Numbered from the stretch's first letter, positions 8,789 through 19,384 are shown. The stretch is DNA of 45,867 bases from Diaporthe sp. PMI_573 (GCA_021399435.1 JAJTUP010000174.1:1-45867); one strand, 5' to 3'. Numbers and translations are program-made. Notes: a model not told the origin generated them from the letters alone.

Positions 8789-10835
8789 ATGGACGCTCCC
8801 GGGACGGTCTTCTATCTTGTCCCCGAGAACAAATACGCTACGTTGATCGTTCGAGATCCCGCTAACCGCGACCGAAGATGCGTGAACCCTAACAACCCAA
8901 CAAAACCATTCTTGCGAATCGGACTGGACCAACAGCTCAAAAGTCCCCCGTACCTCGCACGATTCGGCCGGCATGAGCGGAACGATGTGATCCTCAATAA
9001 CCGCTTTCGGAGAAACGATCAGTGCTATTTCGATTTCAACAAAGAAACCGGAGAGCTTCTTCTCCACGACATATCGGAGAATAATGACACGCAACTCTAC
9101 GACATCGTCTACGTCACCACCGAAGAAGGGGAAAAGGAGGAGCCAGGGCGTCCCCATATATCGAAGACCCGTCGGCAATGCGTCGTGGTACTCGCCCCGG
9201 ACCTCTACCCCGACCCCGACCGCCCCCGCAACCGCGAGTGGATCTTCAAAATGCGTGATGCTGAGTTTCGCCTCATACCACGAAGAACGCAGGGCCAAGA
9301 TGAAGCGGTGTTCACCGAGGAGAGACTGGCGTTCGCCCGCCAACCCGACCCTGAACAGACGGTCGAAGGGACCATGCAGCGACTCATCACTCTGGGCCTG
9401 CAATCCCTACAATCCGAGGCATTGACAACCACCTACAAGTCTCCATCTACGATCACCATCAACCCCCATAATATTCGGTTCAAAACCCCACTCGAGCCTG
9501 CAGAAGACAAAGTGATCCGATATAAGAAGCTTAGACCGCTTGGAAGTGGAGGACAGGGTGAAGTGCACAAGGTCGTTGACATGTATGATGGCAAACACCA
9601 TGCCTGCAAAATCGTCGCTGTAAAGGCGGAGGTACCGGAATGGAGGATCCATTCGGAGAGGGATTTCCGGGCAAGGGTGGAAATGGAAGTGAACCTGGTT
9701 CAGGAACTGAAACATGTGAGCTCCCTGTTCCGGCCATCCGCTTGCCTCCCGCTGATAACCGCATCAGGCTCACATCGTGCGATACACAGACACCCAGGGA
9801 TTCAAGATTGGCCGTAGCATCGAAATCTTCATGCCTATTTATCAAGGCAGCCTCCATGACTTGATAAAGCGATATAGACCGAAACGGTCAGAGCTAGAGC
9901 GACAGACGAAACGGCCAGAGAAGGGGCCACAGGCGGTGAAGGATATGACCGATAGGATGCTGTCCCAGATCTTGGACGCACTGGATTTTGTCCATACACA
10001 CGATCCGCAAATAATCCATCGAGACATAAAGCCTGCGAACATCCTCTACCAAGGCGACGAGTTCCTCTTGACAGACTTCGGCATCGCGAAGGTGGTCGAT
10101 ACATCAAGGACTGTGATTGGAACAGAGTGGTACATGGCACCTGAGGTTCGGGAGAGGGGTGAGCAGACGCCAAAGGTCGATATATACGGGCTCGGTGCAA
10201 CCGTCTTGGAGTGTTTGGCAGAACTCCCAAACGAAGAAGGGAGGCGGGCGATATCGGACTGGCAGGAGTGGTACCAGGAACTCCAGACACATCTGAACCA
10301 GCACGCACCTCGCTATACATCCATGCTCGCCTACAACGCCGATCAGCGCCCAACGGCTCGCGATCTCCTTGATCTCTTCTTCAAGCAGCCCACTCGCGAA
10401 ACTCCGCAAGCCAATGTCACCTGGACGAGCTTTGGAGTATCGTCACTTACGAACCAGGCAAACGGAACGACAATGATTTACTCAGCTGCACCTACTCCCA
10501 TGGATTGGACACAAACGGTAGTCACAGCAATTTTCCAGGGAAACGCTCAGCCCACGCAGCAGAATGAGATTACGCAGCCATTGCAGCCCAATCCAGTAGC
10601 ACTTCCATCACTAAAGGCACATCCCAATCGACTAGTGCAGCCAGGAGTCAAGCGTGGAGGATCTGTCAAGTCTGCAAGGTCTACAGGCGAAAGACAGAAA
10701 AAAGGTCACAAGCGCGGTGGGTCGTCACAGAATGGGCGCCGTATCTCGTCTCAGTCTGCAGGGGTACCAAAGCGGCGCTCAAGATCGAAGAGCATAAACA
10801 AGGCTCAGCAGATACGGGCATTGGGAATGGTTTGA
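8789..10835 (+). CDS. FHA-domain serine/threonine protein kinase, two exons
   Basis: Exon 1 is 8789-9715 and exon 2 is 9768-10835, joined in phase 0 over a 52-nt GTGAGC...CAG intron, giving 664 aa. The N-terminal region has an FHA signature (ARFGRHERNDVIL with G60 R61, then LLHDISENNDTQLYD), a phosphothreonine-binding module. The kinase domain starts at residue 251: Gly loop LGSGGQGEV (251-259), Lys in HACKIV (K274), catalytic HRDIKPANIL (D395), DFG (412-414), activation-loop Thr in VIGTEWYMAPE, and VDIYGLGATVLECL. The intron splits the domain before AHIVRYTD. All catalytic residues are present. The C-terminal 180 residues are Gln/Pro/Ser-rich and basic (KRRSRSKSINK), probably disordered with a nuclear signal. 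The architecture recalls Rad53/Chk2-like FHA kinases, but the exact role is unknown. Confidence 0.9.
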
Positions 10836-11390
10836 CATCACAGTTCCCACCGCATGACATTCTTGCGGATGCAGCTCCTGCGTAGAGTGCCAAAACAATC
10901 AGGTGGTTGGTCTCATTCTGTGGGTGGGTTATGAGGGGTCCGGTTCCAGGCAGCCATGCCTGATGTTTAGATGAGAACACTTTACATCCAACCATTTGTT
11001 TAGCCGGTGAAAGAGATCTGTACAGCGATTAACCGCTGCCAATGATTGGACCTCAGGCTTTGGCTTATGGGTGCAGTGTGGCTAACAGACCGACCGTCTG
11101 ACAGACCGTCTGACAGACCATCTTCAAACCGCAGACCGACCGACCGGCAAATCTCATCAGACCGACAGACCAGAGCTGCCGGTCGGATTGGGTGGTCTGG
11201 GTTGGTCTGGGTTGGTCTGGGTTGGGGTGGTTTCTAGGGCTGCCATTGGTCAGCTCCAGCTTACCTTCACTTTAAGTTCAATGACACGACGCGTCTGCGT
11301 GACACGACACGTTTGCCTCAGTGAATTTTCGTGTCATGCCAATCTGTCTGAGCCATTGTCAATTCGTGCTGCATTATCATGTCTTCTAGC
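10836..11390. repeat. 3' flank of kinase and short tandem-repeat tract
   Basis: After the kinase stop there is no gene. From about 11080 the DNA is simple-sequence-like: GACAGACCGTCT units around 11090-11118, GACCGACC units, then three exact GGTCTGGGTT units at 11194-11223. Between 11280 and 11340 GTGTCATG/GACACGA motifs recur, resembling subterminal repeats of a hAT end. A possible truncated N-terminal coding start (MSSSRTTSSDAFF) follows at about 11379. Confidence 0.45.
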
Positions 11391-11424
11391 AGAACTACGA
11401 GTAGTGATGCATTTTTCTGTACAC

Positions 11425-13845
11425 GTACGTACGTACGTACTGTATTTTGGGTAGCTGTACGTACGTACAACTTTTCTGTACGTACAAAATTGTACCATAC
11501 AAATTTCCTCCTTCCTTTTTAGGCAATAGTTGAGTACGAGCATTCATACGGTCCTGGTCTCCTGTCACTCTAGTCTCCAACCACTGATTCCACTTCAGTA
11601 CCAACCCCCAATATATCACCTGTCGACTGTAAGACACCTTCCCACTCGAAATCTCCATTGGCAGAGGCCATCACACCATCCATCCAGACCTTCTTGCCCT
11701 GCGCATTCACAAACAACTCGAGGTACGAATCTTCAAGTTCCAGCCAGTCCTTCTCCTCAAGATCCGCCCAGCGCTTTTTATGCGTGTACTTCTGATCCTT
11801 AAGGCGACCTAATACGCGATCATTCATAAAAATGAAGGCCTGCATGTCCGCGTGCATGGGCGTAAGGCGATTTCGAGCTTTCGTGTGTATGAAACTGATC
11901 GCAGAGAAACTTCGTTCTGAAGGTACGGAGTTTGCAAGCGTGTTCATTACCTTCACAGCTACTCTAGCCAGAATCGAGCCCTGGTTGAGGAGGCACTGCC
12001 ACGCCATTGCTGGCCTGAAGCCATCGTCGTATACAGCGCTGTGCTTATTGAATAAGCCGTCTGGGCCGTCTGTACGCATTCGGAAGTGTGTGAATTCGGA
12101 GAGGGCACGGTGATACTCGTCGTCATTTTCCAGCTGTTTCTGCAAATATTCTTGTACGCGTGCAAAGACGCTAGGCGGAAGTTTCGAGCTTGGACCTGTT
12201 GTATCAGGCCGGAGGGCATCGGCGATCCAATGTATATCGTACGTTTGCTTATCAAGCCTAGCTTTGAATATAGCGTCAATATCGTCCCACGGAATATCAG
12301 GGAACTGATCAGCCTCTCTCATCTCAGCCCATTTGCTTTTGATTTGCAGCCAGCGATTTACAACGTGTGCAATTCCCGCCCCATCAGCCTCAGAAGCGTG
12401 TTGAAAGTCGTTCACCGGTTTCAGCACAGCGATCGCAGCCTCGAGTTCTAGCCAGAAGCTGCTGTCTTTGATGATCCGAACCGCTTCGGGCAGGAGAACG
12501 GGGCAATCTTGAGATCGCAGCTCATCCCGTACATCTTTTCGAACAGACCAGTCTCTGGCAGGGTCTCGAGAACGGAGGAGGGAGAAGAAAGAATTGTACT
12601 GGGAACCCCAGCGTGTAATAATACTGTTCGGAACGAGCAGGTTAGTATATCAATTTCTCAGTCGCAGCTAACAATTCACCGGTACCTTCTGATCAGCGCG
12701 CGAGTTACTCCGTTCCACCTTGTGCGCTGGCACATTCTCAATCTTTGTAATTGTAATTTAGACCGTGAGAAGAACACGAGCAGGGTGCTGACGTTGTTAA
12801 AGAGATCCTCGAAGAAGGGAAGAAGAAGAATATCTTTAATCAGAAGCTGAAGGCCGTGAGAATCGCACAGAGAGAAGTTGATGTGTGAGAGCTCTGGGAA
12901 TCCCCCTAGCAGGTTGTGTACAGAGCGCATCGTATTTTCGGTATCCGTACAGATAGAATTGATCCTGGAGAGATCGCCGCCGCACAGTTGCTGCATTTCT
13001 CCCCAGATCAGCCGCACCCAGCTCTCTGCCGTGTGCTGTTCGTCTCCCGTGTCAAGTGTTTTCCAGTAGAAGGCCGGGCCGTCTGGTACCTGTACCGAGA
13101 TATTAACGATCCTGTGGCCCGAGACATTATCGGAGGCGTCAAATATGATGTTGAACCATTCCGAGCTGGTAATACGTTTGAAAACCTCGTCATAGATTTC
13201 CTGATAGAACTCGGGAAGAATTCGCGTGATGACGGCACGGCTAGGGGGCTTCCAGCCAGGCTTGATGCGAGTGAAGAAATAACGCCAACGACGGCTCTCG
13301 AAGAGGCTGAAGGGGCGACCGCCGGCGATTACAGCAGCGGCGGCATCATAGGCGAAACTGCGGCTCTCGTCCTGAGAGATATGCTGAATTCCGACCTCCG
13401 TTATCTTCTTTTGTACAGCTTCAGGATATGAGGGAAGATAGCCGGCGTTATCTCGAGCTTGGCGCTCTTGTCGCTGCGTAGCTTGCCATTTGTCACACGC
13501 AGCGAGGTGCTCTTTCGGCCTCCCAACAGAGGTCGCTGCAAACTCCTTCTGGCAGTGACGGCATCTGTATCGCTTGCTTTTCTTGGGGTTCGAGCGGCCG
13601 AGGTCGATAAACTGTCGCCAAATGAAGGCAGCGTCAGCTTTGGCAGGGGCCATCTTTTTTGGCGATGCGTTCAATTGGGAGAGAATGGCAGAGTAACGCT
13701 GAGTTGTTAAGCCGGCAAAGTTTTGTACAGCTCCGTACTTGTACGGCATGACCCATAAATTACCTGATTTGGAATATAGTGGGCTCAGTCGTACGTACAT
13801 AGTACATGTACGTACATTTTCTTCCTGTACGTACGTACGTACAAC
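11425..13845 (-). mobile_element. hAT element 1 with GTAC-rich termini
   Basis: The transposase gene is flanked on both sides by dense palindromic GTACGTAC clusters, at about 11425-11510 and 13788-13845, which I take as the subterminal binding-site regions. I could not find a clean terminal inverted repeat or an 8-bp duplication, so the borders are approximate. The right border abuts coding sequence of a different hAT family at about 13846. Confidence 0.65.
11570..13653 (-). CDS. hAT transposase (BED finger, RNase H-like core, hATC dimerisation domain)
   Basis: Start at ATG 13653 (MAPAKADAAFIWRQFIDLG). The first frame stays open upstream, but that part is GTAC-repeat translation. Exon 1 is 13653-12686 and exon 2 is 12623-11570, with a 62-nt intron (GTACCG donor, TACTAAC branch, ACAG acceptor). 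The product is 673 aa. It has a BED-type zinc finger (YRCRHCQKEF ... RPKEHLAAC), a core with FNIIFDASDN and CTDTENTMRSV as likely acidic positions, and CDSHGLQLLIKDIL. The hATC domain ends NSVPSERSFSAISFIHTKAR. No stops or frameshifts interrupt the spliced frame, so it is potentially functional. A 5'-truncated relative with the same intron lies at 21680-22892. Expected activity is cut-and-paste transposition with 8-bp duplications. Confidence 0.87.
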
Positions 13846-14599
13846 AAGGTTGTACAAACTGTACAACATCACTAACTACAACAAGTGTGACAACACTTCC
13901 GTCTATTATGCTGCAATCGCACTTCACCCAGCATACCGATGGGGCTGGTTTGAATCAACTTGGGAGCACCGACCTGACTGGGTTGAGAAGGCAAAACATC
14001 TGGTTCAAGAGGTATGGGACGAAAAATACCGCAATCTTGACATCTTGGCCGTTGAAAAACATGCTCCTAAGCGACGGAGGACGTTCAAGAATCCCTTCCA
14101 AGAGCACGTCAACCGATCACGAACCAAGCCTCCAGCTTCTTCCCCATTACCTAGACCAAGCGATGATGAATTTGCTGCTTGGCAGGCCGCCTATGAGCCA
14201 GGCGACAATGAAGTCGACGATCCTATCGAGTACTGGCATGACCGCCGATTCAAGTACCCTCGTCTTTCACTAATGGCCCTTGATTTCCTGACAGTCCCTA
14301 GCATGTCAGCTGAATGCGAGAGGTTATTTTCAGCGGCTAAGAGGATGGTGGTGGCGTCGAGAAGGAATCTGGATGCTGACGTGGTCAGCCTTTGTCAGGT
14401 TCTTCGCTCTTGGTACAGAGCAGGTATTATCAAGGACTTGGATCCGAGGATAGCCTCTTGGTTTGAAGAACAAGAAGATCTTGCTTTGGCTAAATTGGCT
14501 GCTGAAGAAGTTGAAAAGCGAGCGACAGCATGGATCAGGGAGTTGCCACCTCAAACGCGTGAGTTGGTGGAAGAAGTTAGCCAGCTAGTTATTTCCTAA
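13846..14599 (+). pseudogene. hAT transposase fragment, C-terminal third (second family)
   Basis: The open frame begins abruptly at KLYKLYNITNYNKCDN and continues through VYYAAIALHPAYRWGWF, WVEKAKHLVQEVWDEKY and the hATC block LMALDFLTVPSMSAECERLF to VLRSWYRAGIIKDLDP. It closely parallels the C-terminal part of the intact transposase at 27091-29586 but is a different family member. Everything upstream (catalytic core and BED finger) is missing; the sequence to the left belongs to hAT element 1. The hATC part is uninterrupted, so the loss came from truncation rather than slow decay. In-frame Met codons further upstream fall in GTAC repeats and are not part of the gene. Confidence 0.82.
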
Positions 14600-14765
14600 T
14601 TGGGATTTCACGGAGGCGAATCCATTTGAATCAATCCATCCTCAATCCATCCATTCTGGATAGGATGGATCCATTCCACTGGCAAAATACTACGTCCAAG
14701 CGTCAATCCATTACACTTGACCTGGGAGTGGATGTAATGGATTGATTGCGAGGCCTGGAGGTGAG
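14600..14765. repeat. Subterminal TGGATCCAT/AATCCAT repeats of the second hAT family
   Basis: Dense short repeats of AATCCATCC/GGATGGAT and TGGATCCATT follow the hAT stop codon, ending in GTGGATGTAATGGATTGATT. Similar repeats mark hAT ends at 18143-18330, 26258-26400, 26890-27010 and 30240-30391. This is probably the 3' end of the element whose coding remnant is 13846-14599. Confidence 0.6.
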
Positions 14766-15308
14766 TGAGGGTTGAGGTGTTTACTCTACCGTTGCCAGGA
14801 CCGGGTGGCTAGAGCGTTTTGTGCACTGGCCATTGTGTACTGGCCACGGCAATGGCTGGGACTGGGTGGCTAGCCACAGTTCGCTGTGTCGCTCGCGCAC
14901 GCCTGTATCGGTGATCGGGCTGCAGCTCGCAGTTTTGGACTCAGGACGGGCTTCAGAGCTCGGCATAAATTCTGTCGCACCCGACCCTACAACATCTTAC
15001 ACCAGTCGCATGGCTCTTGGTCGTGACCGAGGAATTCAGGCAACAAACTGCCGGTTGATTGCATTGATTGCTTGGCTTGGTGGGTACTGTTTCTGTTGCA
15101 CTAGCTCCAAACCTGCTACAAGTGGGATCTGGGACTGACAAACTGAACGAGAACCTCGACCTTTCAACATCCATCTCGACCACCCACCGCTCCCGTCTAC
15201 CTTCCCTCTACAACCCTACCCACCGGGTTCGTCGCACTGCTGTGCATGTCACGTCAACGCTATATCTACATGTGTATGCGCACCCCTTAGGTCGAGCGCA
15301 GACGCGCA
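14766..15308. other. Intergenic; 5' flank of broken kinase
   Basis: No gene found. A near-duplicated GAC(C/T)GGGTGGCTAG occurs at about 14800 and 14860. From about 15140 the sequence becomes pyrimidine-rich, as expected of a promoter/5' leader for the kinase start at 15309. Confidence 0.35.
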
Positions 15309-15482
15309 ATGGACGATCGTCTCGGTCTTGCTGCCCCGATGACGACCAGAGCCAAAGCCTTCGAAGATGCAAGGAAGACGCAGGCATCCATCCTAAAGGA
15401 ATGCGCGGAGGCTGGTAAGGAGCCGCGTCCGTACGTGCTTTCGGAGCTCATCGGCAAGGGAAGCTTTCGGCATCCATTGTAA
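15309..15482 (+). pseudogene. Truncated protein kinase, N-terminus up to the glycine loop
   Basis: A 57-codon frame begins MDDRLGLAAPMTTRAKAFED and runs KECAEAGKEPRPYVLSELIG into KGSF, the start of the nucleotide-binding loop (consensus GxGxFG). The next residues are RHPL and then a stop. The family pattern expects Gly plus about 250 further catalytic residues, which are absent. The lead-in PYVLSELIGKGSF resembles Ste20/Sps1-type kinases of filamentous fungi. The abrupt change suggests a breakpoint at about 15470, so this is a gene 5' end cut off by rearrangement. It cannot encode an active kinase. Confidence 0.65.
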
Positions 15483-16114
15483 CTGAATTGTTGTCCTACA
15501 TACCCTGGCTTTTCATGCTGGTCCATTTCTGCCTGTTGATCCGTAGTCGTCTCAGATCAGGCGGCGTCGTCTGGTCCAGCTCGAGCTCTTGTATCGGCTC
15601 AGCTGGCCGCGCGCTTCTGCCGGCATCATCACATCTGAGGTCCTTTTTGGCTCGGATGTCTTAGGGCCAGCACCAGTGGGAGCCACCCAAAGTCTTGTTG
15701 GGAAGAGCCCTGAAGATTGCGGGAATGCTGCCCTTCTCGAGGCTGTTGTTGCAGCTGTGGAACCAGCGTCCTATGTATATATACTATGCGCAACACCTGA
15801 ATCCTGTGCCAGGCGCCGCGGGGAGATCGATGTACCGATGGTCTTTTTGGCCCATGGGCCATGGGCGGCGGTGTGCGTGCCCCAAATCTCACAAGTGAGA
15901 AATTTTCTTCCGCAGGCTCCTGCAGGGGAGTAAGCGGGGTAGAGACACCGAGGCAGACGTTAATCAGGTTAGTGCCGTTTACCTGCACGTGACCTCAATT
16001 CACTTCGTGTCTTCCACAGACGAAAGGAGTCAATCGCCACACTCGCCCGACACTTATGCTTCACAGATTCCCAACACAAGCTTTCTACCATTGCTACATT
16101 CTTGTTCCGCTTTA
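15483..16114. other. Intergenic, no gene recognised
   Basis: Short overlapping open frames occur on both strands but none shows a known motif. The last 150 bases before 16115 carry two AG-ended pyrimidine tracts (about 15960-16020), so an upstream noncoding exon of the next gene is possible. Confidence 0.35.
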
Positions 16115-17232
16115 ATGGATCGCAATTTGGAATCTCCGTCAGCCAGGCCATCTGCTGCGGACCCAACGAATGATGTACTAGACCCGCAGAACTCGTGGTT
16201 CGAGCAGTTGAAGGAACAGCACACAGCCGATCGCATGCGCCTGGACAACGAGTACGAAGCTAGGAAGGCGGAACTCGATGCACAGCTGCGCCACGAGGAA
16301 GACCATTTTGTTTCGGACTTGGATCAAACCGCCCGGATGGTGCGCGAGGCTTTTGTGACGGTCCAACAGTCCTTCAGTTTAGCAGTCGCGAAACAAGTAG
16401 ACCTTCACCTGAAAAAGGACGAACTACATCGCGAATATGAAAGGACAAAAACAAAGGCGGAAGCGAATCTGCTTAACAAGGTCCAAGAATTGATTACCGG
16501 TTCGGCCGCTGAGCAAAATAGAACCCTTGGCTCCGCGCTTGAGGAGACGGTATCGACCTCATCTACCATCGCGGTAAGCATACGAGTGGATAGTTCATAA
16601 CATCAATTCTGACCAACGACAATAAACAGGTCACTACTATGGACCAATCCGTGTCACCAGCCAGATGGAATCGGACGCCTCGACCACACTATTTCAATGC
16701 GACCCGGTCTATCGAGGCCATACCTCCCGGCGCAGACGTTCATGCGCCCACGCCTCAAACACTTCTGCTTACACCTTCCCGACCAGCAACGACGCCACAA
16801 GCTTCCCCTCTCCAAACGTCAATGTCCGGAGAACTCCCGCCCCAGGATCCGACCCCCTTAGCACACATGCATAAGAGGGATTATATCACGTCAGCGCCGC
16901 CCAAACCTGCGTTGCAAGGAAAGCCGTCAAACACAAATCCTGAACCATCATGCTCTGCTCGACCTCCGCGTCCACAGTCGATACCTGATGAACCTATGGG
17001 CAATTCACGACAACGAACGCCTGCTTCGGCAACTCGATCTCGCTATAACGTAAAAAGGAGGGTTGTTGAGTTACCAGCTGAAAGCATCATGGCTGTGCCG
17101 AAACGCCGACGCATGGAAGGATCAGTTGCAGCAGCGCAGCAGACCTCGGCGGCGGAAAATTCAGCTGAACAGCAACAGCGCACGTCTTTACGACCAGATC
17201 TAGCCCAGGAAAAGCAACACATCGCGTCGTGA
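16115..17232 (+). CDS. Hypothetical coiled-coil protein, 5' part (exons 1-2)
   Basis: The start is ATG 16115 (MDRNLESPSARPSAADP). Exon 1 to 16573 encodes a charged helix likely to form a coiled coil (WFEQLKEQHTADRMRLDNEY, ARKAELDAQLRHEEDHF). A 56-nt intron (GTAAGC...AACAG, 16574-16629) is spliced in phase 0. Exon 2 encodes a Pro/Ser/Thr-rich linker and a nuclear-localisation-like block (NVKRRVVELP ... VPKRRRMEG), then a Gln-rich stretch, and hits a TGA at 17230-17232. The conserved-looking module at 17214-18131 is in another frame, so the full protein needs either a cryptic intron (length 2 mod 3) or has suffered a frameshift near 17170-17220. No function can be assigned. Confidence 0.6.
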
Positions 17233-18131
17233 CCTTCGAGGAGGTTTATCAACAAGGAGAGGCCGTATTCAAGCACAAGATCTTTGAGTATAAAGAAGGT
17301 TCCGGTAATTGGTACATCGTCAAGTGTGATAAGCATAAAATGCATTTTGGGCTTGGGAATCCCTTGCATGGCGCTGCCAAACACTTGCACAGCCCTCAGC
17401 ATGGTAGATTGGAGAAGACGCATCATCTTGCCATTCAGAATTGTGGCTTTCTCGTGAAGGATTGTACGGCGGAACTTGCAAACCAGAACAACACTGCGTT
17501 TGAGGAGGCGTTGAAAAATGGGTACAAGATCTTGAAGCCAACAAATAAGACAAGCAATCAATCAGTCGCAGCAGAGCTGTCCAGTTTGTCGAATGATGGA
17601 AACAGTCAACGGAAAAACTCCAGGAAAGGACAAGCGAAGCCCCGCGACATGGAGCGTCAAGTTGCTGCCGCTCAGCCCGAGCCGCACAGTGACCTTAGCG
17701 ACAAGAGAGGCCACTATCTGATCGCTAATCTTGGCTCTAACCGCGATGAACCCGACTGCATCGTCATTCCTTCAGGATCAGCATCACATTCGAACAAAGA
17801 GGATACTTCCGGAAACAAAAGTGAGAATCAGGAGCTACGTGCTACCGGTAGACCCCCTACTCATGATCACGACTCATCGGCGTCGAGCACTGGGCAGAGT
17901 AGTACCAGAAAGCAAGATGCAAACCCCGTGGTCAGCGCTGCTGCGTTTGATCAACAGCTCTTACAGAGTGAAAATGTTCTCCGAGCAGTTGAGAGAGCAA
18001 CATCTGGAAGTATCCGTCTGGATATACCTGAAGTGGAACGGGATAGGCATGATACGAGGGTTCCCCGCGACAGCTACGAGCGATTTGATCAGCTAAAGGT
18101 CCAGATGAGAAGCAACGCCGCCAATCAGTGA
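17214..18131 (+). CDS. C-terminal zinc-finger-like module of the same hypothetical gene
   Basis: The frame entered at about 17214 reads ATHRVVTFEEVYQQGEAVFK, then WYIVKCDKHKMHFG, NPLHGAAKHLHSPQHG, CTAELANQNN and ends at 18131. The C/H spacing (KCDKHKMHF ... KHLHSPQHG) looks like a degenerate Cys/His finger. I recall the VTFxEVYQ ... GAAKHL pattern from uncharacterised Pezizomycotina proteins. The downstream part is Ser/Gln-rich and unstructured, with RDMERQ and a final helix (YERFDQLKVQMRSNAANQ). No ATG starts this module; the only nearby start is GTG 17229. It is therefore most likely the 3' exon of the gene beginning at 16115, now out of frame or joined by an unrecognised intron. Confidence 0.55.
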   Translation, partial: ATHRVVTFEEVYQQGEAVFKHKIFEYKEGSGNWYIVKCDKHKMHFGLGNPLHGAAKHLHSPQHGRLEKTHHLAIQNCGFLVKDCTAELANQNNTAFEEALKNGYKILKPTNKTSNQSVAAELSSLSNDGNSQRKNSRKGQAKPRDMERQVAAAQPEPHSDLSDKRGHYLIANLGSNRDEPDCIVIPSGSASHSNKEDTSGNKSENQELRATGRPPTHDHDSSASSTGQSSTRKQDANPVVSAAAFDQQLLQSENVLRAVERATSGSIRLDIPEVERDRHDTRVPRDSYERFDQLKVQMRSNAANQ

Positions 18132-18141
18132 CAATTATTAT

Positions 18142-18330
18142 CAGGGTTCAAATCCACGACACTCCACGACACATTTGTGAATATGGCGTGGATATGGATG
18201 CTGACTAATGACTTCGATGTGGAATGGGTGGAAATGGATCCATTATGGAAATGGATCCATATTGTGGAATTTGTGGAATGGAAACCTACTTCGTCCAACA
18301 ATGGTAATTAGTGGGTCGCATCCATGCCTT
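18142..18330. mobile_element. Short hAT-end remnant or MITE
   Basis: Begins CAGGGTTCAAATCCACGAC, very like the CAGGGTTGAAAGCCACTCC terminus of the complete hAT at 26879. It continues with GTGGATATGGATG and two AAATGGATCCATT-type units (about 18230-18262). No coding sequence is inside. The right border is unclear. It may be a non-autonomous derivative or a leftover terminus. Confidence 0.5.
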
Positions 18331-19131
18331 GGTCATTTTGTCACTCGTCCATTAGAATCCTATCTAGCGACCCGATCAAACCAGCACGCAACCAACTCCG
18401 TAGTGTCTTCGCCATGATGCCACAAGGCTCAGGAGTCGCACTAGGTCCGGCACAGAGGCTGGGAAGAGGGAAAATAAGAGGAGGAGGGTGTCCTCTTCTG
18501 CTCGAGGGGACGGCGTGATCTTTATAGGTCGCGTCCCTCATCCCATGACCATTTGGCCAAGGCACCGCGGCCTGCGTCTGAGGATGGTGACTGGCCGGGC
18601 CGACCAACATCGCAAGGCATTCCCTACGCCTCCTTGTGCCCCGCTTCGGCTTCCTAGGAAGTCGAAGCGGGGATGCAGCAGGCTCCTTGCTCGTTGTTTG
18701 CCTGGCCGTGGCTATGCCAACCTCAGCGTCGCCTCGAGACCTGACGCCCCTGTCTTCAACCCGTGATCATCGTCCCTGCGAAGTGTACTGCGAGACGGGA
18801 AGACGAGCCTCAGTGTCAGCCTCTTGCGGCGGAACATGGGATTGCCATGACCTGACAGTGGCCGCGCAGCTCGTGGGCGGCCTCCAACCAGGAGCCCCCC
18901 GAATACCTGCCGTGGTCGTCCTAAACTGGCCACACGTTCTGGCTATCATCAACACGGTACGGAGTACTCGATATTGCTCAACAAAAAAAATCTACAGCCC
19001 CGCCTGGTACACAAACCGCGAGTTGGAGATACCGAGGTCAAATTCCCGACCCCTAAATCAAGCAGTAGTAATAGTATGTATAACGAGTGTTCTCGAGGAT
19101 ATAATAGTGTATTAATGATTTGTATTAGAAT
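18331..19131. other. Intergenic, with a 34-bp palindrome
   Basis: No gene found. A 34-bp near-perfect inverted repeat lies at 18639-18672: CCCCGCTTCG, GCTTCCTAGGAAGT, CGAAGCGGGG, one mismatched pair. It could form a strong hairpin on either strand. Confidence 0.5.
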
Positions 19132-19342
19132 TGTAACGGCCAGCAATGTCCAGCATGGAAGCTGTTGTATTGGCACTACGTACGAAGATTCTAAGCTTAA
19201 GGAGAGAAGAAGAAAGGAAAGAAACTCGCGATGTGCGACGCGTGGAGAAGTTTAATAATCGTGGTCCGTGCCTGTGGCAGGGACCAGCCCCTGCCAGCAC
19301 CTTGTGGTGGTGTCAGCCCGTCTAGTGGTGACAACCGCCACA
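19132..19342 (-). repeat. 3' LTR of the truncated gypsy element
   Basis: In element orientation the 211-bp LTR begins TGTGGCGGTTGTCACC and ends GCTGGCCGTTACA (TG...CA). It contains AAGCTTAGAATCTTCG at a position corresponding to AGCTTAGAATATTCG in the full-length element's LTR, so the putative self-priming sequence is conserved. Confidence 0.75.
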
Positions 19343-19384
19343 CTACCCCCCTCCAAAGCGCGGACGGCAGAGGCGTGCGGGCTT

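Noticed and set aside
11425..11510. Regular GTACGTAC repeats look array-like (CRISPR-like or telomeric)
   Set aside because: There are no unique spacers of constant length, the host is eukaryotic, and the repeats sit at hAT ends.
13739..13845. Upstream Met start giving a longer protein for the hAT fragment
   Set aside because: The added residues are translation of GTAC repeats belonging to the end of hAT 1.
17050..17214. GTAAAA at 17050 as donor of an intron repairing the frame break
   Set aside because: None of the downstream AG sites gives the required length of 2 mod 3, and the removed part reads as plausible coding (KRRVVELP).
18142..18160. GGTTCAAATCC resembles a tRNA B box
   Set aside because: No A box, cloverleaf or terminator run is nearby. 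The same CAGGGTT... start is the terminus of hAT elements here, so it is better explained as a transposon end.
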